Shown here: positions 61,906-64,000 of the stretch, piece after piece
Layout of the letters: each line of letters opens with the position of its first letter
How positions within the stretch are numbered: position 1 is the stretch's first letter
Origin: Glandiceps talaboti
Taxonomy: Eukaryota > Hemichordata > Enteropneusta > Spengelidae
NCBI RefSeq assembly: GCF_964340395.1
Contig: NC_135551.1
Location: forward strand, 13,103,003-13,167,002
Length of the DNA stretch: 64,000 nucleotides
Direction of reading: 5' to 3'
Made by a program: the position numbers and the translations under genes
The notes under the pieces: generated by a model
What the model saw: only the letters and a program-made list of their open reading frames with translations
What the model was told of the DNA's origin: nothing
Database searches by the model: none

Positions 61906-63163
61906 CAACTGAGACCTCCTATTAAAGTTCATTTTTGTTTAGCATAATAAAAATAAAACCTACCATATTGTAATGGCATCGTCTGTTCTCTGGCTCTCGG
62001 GAACAAAATAAATCGTGATCTGCAAAATGCATAGAACGTAAAAATAAAGTACCACATAACGATAAATCATATTTGACACACCCTAAACAAAGACACCCTT
62101 GTATTAATTGCTGTATGTATTATACTCAAATTGAATGAATCCATTGCACGTTACAAAATTATATACAAACAAGCAGACTGTCCAGTCTGTTCACAAATTT
62201 GGTGGTATCGATAGCAACATGTATTTCCTTATTTCTCACTGTAATTCTATTTCAGTTGCATGATTGCTTCTGCCGACATAACTATTCAATGTTTTATCAC
62301 TGTTACTTCATTTGACATTTCACATAGTTCTTTACCGAATTGATATCATGAATTTGTTTGCTCCAAAATGTTGCTGTTGGTGATATTTTTATTTTATAAT
62401 GCCTAAACTTCGGGTTCATATAACACAGTATGAATTATTCCATCTCCGCCAGTATCATATAGAATACATGGTTGTGGATACTGCTTGAATAAAGTATAAT
62501 CTCTGTAGAATCCATAGAGTATAAAGAGATCCGGAATACTGTGATTCAATACACACTGAATTGTTGATCTGGGATCTAGTTTTGCTTTGAGCTTTAGATT
62601 TACAGTCATATAGTGGAATATACAATGTGTGTAATTGTTGATACTGCATAATCAATGTTCCCATGGCTACACAATAGACATGTATGGAGTACAGGAAGTG
62701 TCCAGTCTGTAGGTTGGGTGGTTTATTTATGCAAATATATTATTGCTTTGGAGCAAACAAACTTTTAATCTATGACTGAACTTAATAGAGTTGTGAGGAA
62801 CACATAAGGTATAGAACAATCAACGCATAATATTCCAATTACACAACATTCCAAATTAACCCAAAACAGTCCCTCATAAATATGGTACAACATTAACTAT
62901 ATACCTGAATATTGTGGAACCAGTATCTGAAAATGTTACAATGTACGTGCATTGTTTTAATTGCCATCATTGTGGGAAATTTGTCTTGCTGGAAAAATGT
63001 TACCAAGTTGCCAGAATCATAACACTGAACCATGGAGTTATGATTGGACCCCATCACAAAATGTAGAACATGCAACACAGATGTGGTACATGTATACAAT
63101 ATATAATACAACGCACTCTTCTAGTATCTTTGCTTCATTTCATGTAGGACCATTTAACTCATA

Positions 63164-63166
<3 letters not shown>
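61906..63166. other. Upstream flank of gene B
   Basis: Homologous to 26545-27795. No further exon called. Confidence 0.5.

Positions 63167-63228
<62 letters not shown>
63167..63228. repeat. (CA)n microsatellite at duplication edge
   Basis: About 31 CA units followed by a short A run. Homology between copies ends here. Copy A continues with CACACACAAAAACA at 27795-27808. Confidence 0.95.
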
Positions 63229-63232
<4 letters not shown>

Positions 63233-63239
63233 AAAAATT

Positions 63240-64000
63240 CGGACTTCGCGATAACACGGAGCGTCGCAGTCACACGTCAACGAACATATATCTCTATGTG
63301 GTCGATGAGGGCGCACAGTACAAGGTTGTTCGAGTACGATGGAGTACGTTATGTAGATGGTAACGGTACATACAAAATAATTCATTTAGCGTCGATTTTA
63401 GTAAAGCGAAGTTCCGAGGACTGTGGGAGAGTCTAGTAGTGCATGTGCTTTTGGAACAAGCCGCTATTTTTTTTTTCAAAAATAGCCGTTCCCACTATTG
63501 CGCGCTATGCATCACCAACACCATGGATATTGGAACAGCATAATTTGATCATGTCAGATATGGACTCAGCATTCCGAAGGTTATATATTATACTCTACAT
63601 AACAGGGACAGCATGATATCGACTGCGCCATGATTGAAACTCACAACTTTTTTTTACCAAAATTAAGCAAATGAGGTTGACTACGGACGATGATAACTAT
63701 CGTAATCCGTCATTGTTGTCTTTCACCGCTCCTGGCATGAAATTCCATGTGTGACAACACCATACGTGTTCAGACATATGATAAAAATTGCCTTAGCTTG
63801 CTATATCGAGTTATATACCTTCGGTGCAATGATACATCATCACCTAGCTATCGAAGTGCAACGACTCTATTAACATACTATTTAAATGTTTGAATTCAAT
63901 GTATGCTCCATACAGTGAGGAAGAACACAGCTTTTCGATGAAGATTTTAAATCTGATGATTGATTTACATAGGTATATGTTTTGCAATAAAACAATATCT
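63240..64000. other. Right end of window, no gene recognised
   Basis: Unique-looking sequence beyond the duplication. No exon, RNA gene or transposon protein was seen. Confidence 0.5.

Larger units (their letters stand above)
55550..63166. repeat. Segmental duplication, copy B (right part)
   Basis: Counterpart of 23690-27795. It differs by an inversion at its left edge, a deletion within the LINE remnant, about 4 kb of extra gypsy sequence, and a roughly 120-bp insertion in the 5' UTR intron (about 61660-61790). Confidence 0.85.

Overview
This window is eukaryotic and almost certainly metazoan. Coding sequence is split into short exons with GT..AG introns, microsatellites are dense ((AT)n, (TACA)n, (CCAT)n, (AAAC)n, (ATC)n), and there is a heavy load of LINE, Penelope-like, Ty3/gypsy-like and terminal-inverted-repeat elements. 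The low GC and the LDLa-EGF-ZP domain mix suggest an invertebrate animal, perhaps a marine one. The species cannot be fixed from the sequence.

The main content is a tandem pair of paralogous minus-strand genes, A (about 11.2-26.5 kb) and B (about 39.4-61.9 kb). Splice sites and reading phases agree exon by exon in both copies. Each gene has a 5' UTR exon, a signal-peptide exon, a 31-nt microexon, two LDLa-type exons, one EGF-like exon and four exons making a zona pellucida (ZP) domain. The nine coding exons sum to 441 codons in A and 503 in B. The products should be secreted or extracellular polymerising glycoproteins. Copy B carries an expanded Thr/Pro/Gln/Ser stalk. The 3' end of the coding region is ambiguous: a donor lies inside codons that also supply the last ZP cysteine. 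The LDLa and EGF exons differ more between copies than the introns beside them, which is the pattern expected of diversifying selection.

Layout. 1-5.2 kb: intergenic repeats with a 76-bp-TIR MITE. 5.4-8.7 kb: a CACTA-type DNA transposon (perfect 259-bp TIRs, TCA target duplication, no transposase) containing a nested 154-bp foldback element with a 9-bp target duplication. 9.0-11.0 kb: a 5'-truncated LINE. 11.0-27.8 kb: gene A. 27.8-39.3 kb: intergenic spacer with two decayed LINEs and a Penelope-like element whose two direct terminal repeats each carry a hammerhead-ribozyme-like motif. 39.4-63.2 kb: gene B. Intron 1 of B has been rebuilt by insertions: a restriction-like-endonuclease LINE fragment, a second Penelope-like element, a LINE endonuclease fragment, an inverted block and a gypsy element. 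63.2-64 kb: no recognised gene.

Comparing A with B gives an internal clock for the repeats. It shows empty sites, reciprocal deletions, an inversion bounded by microsatellites and a mucin-minisatellite expansion, all since the duplication.
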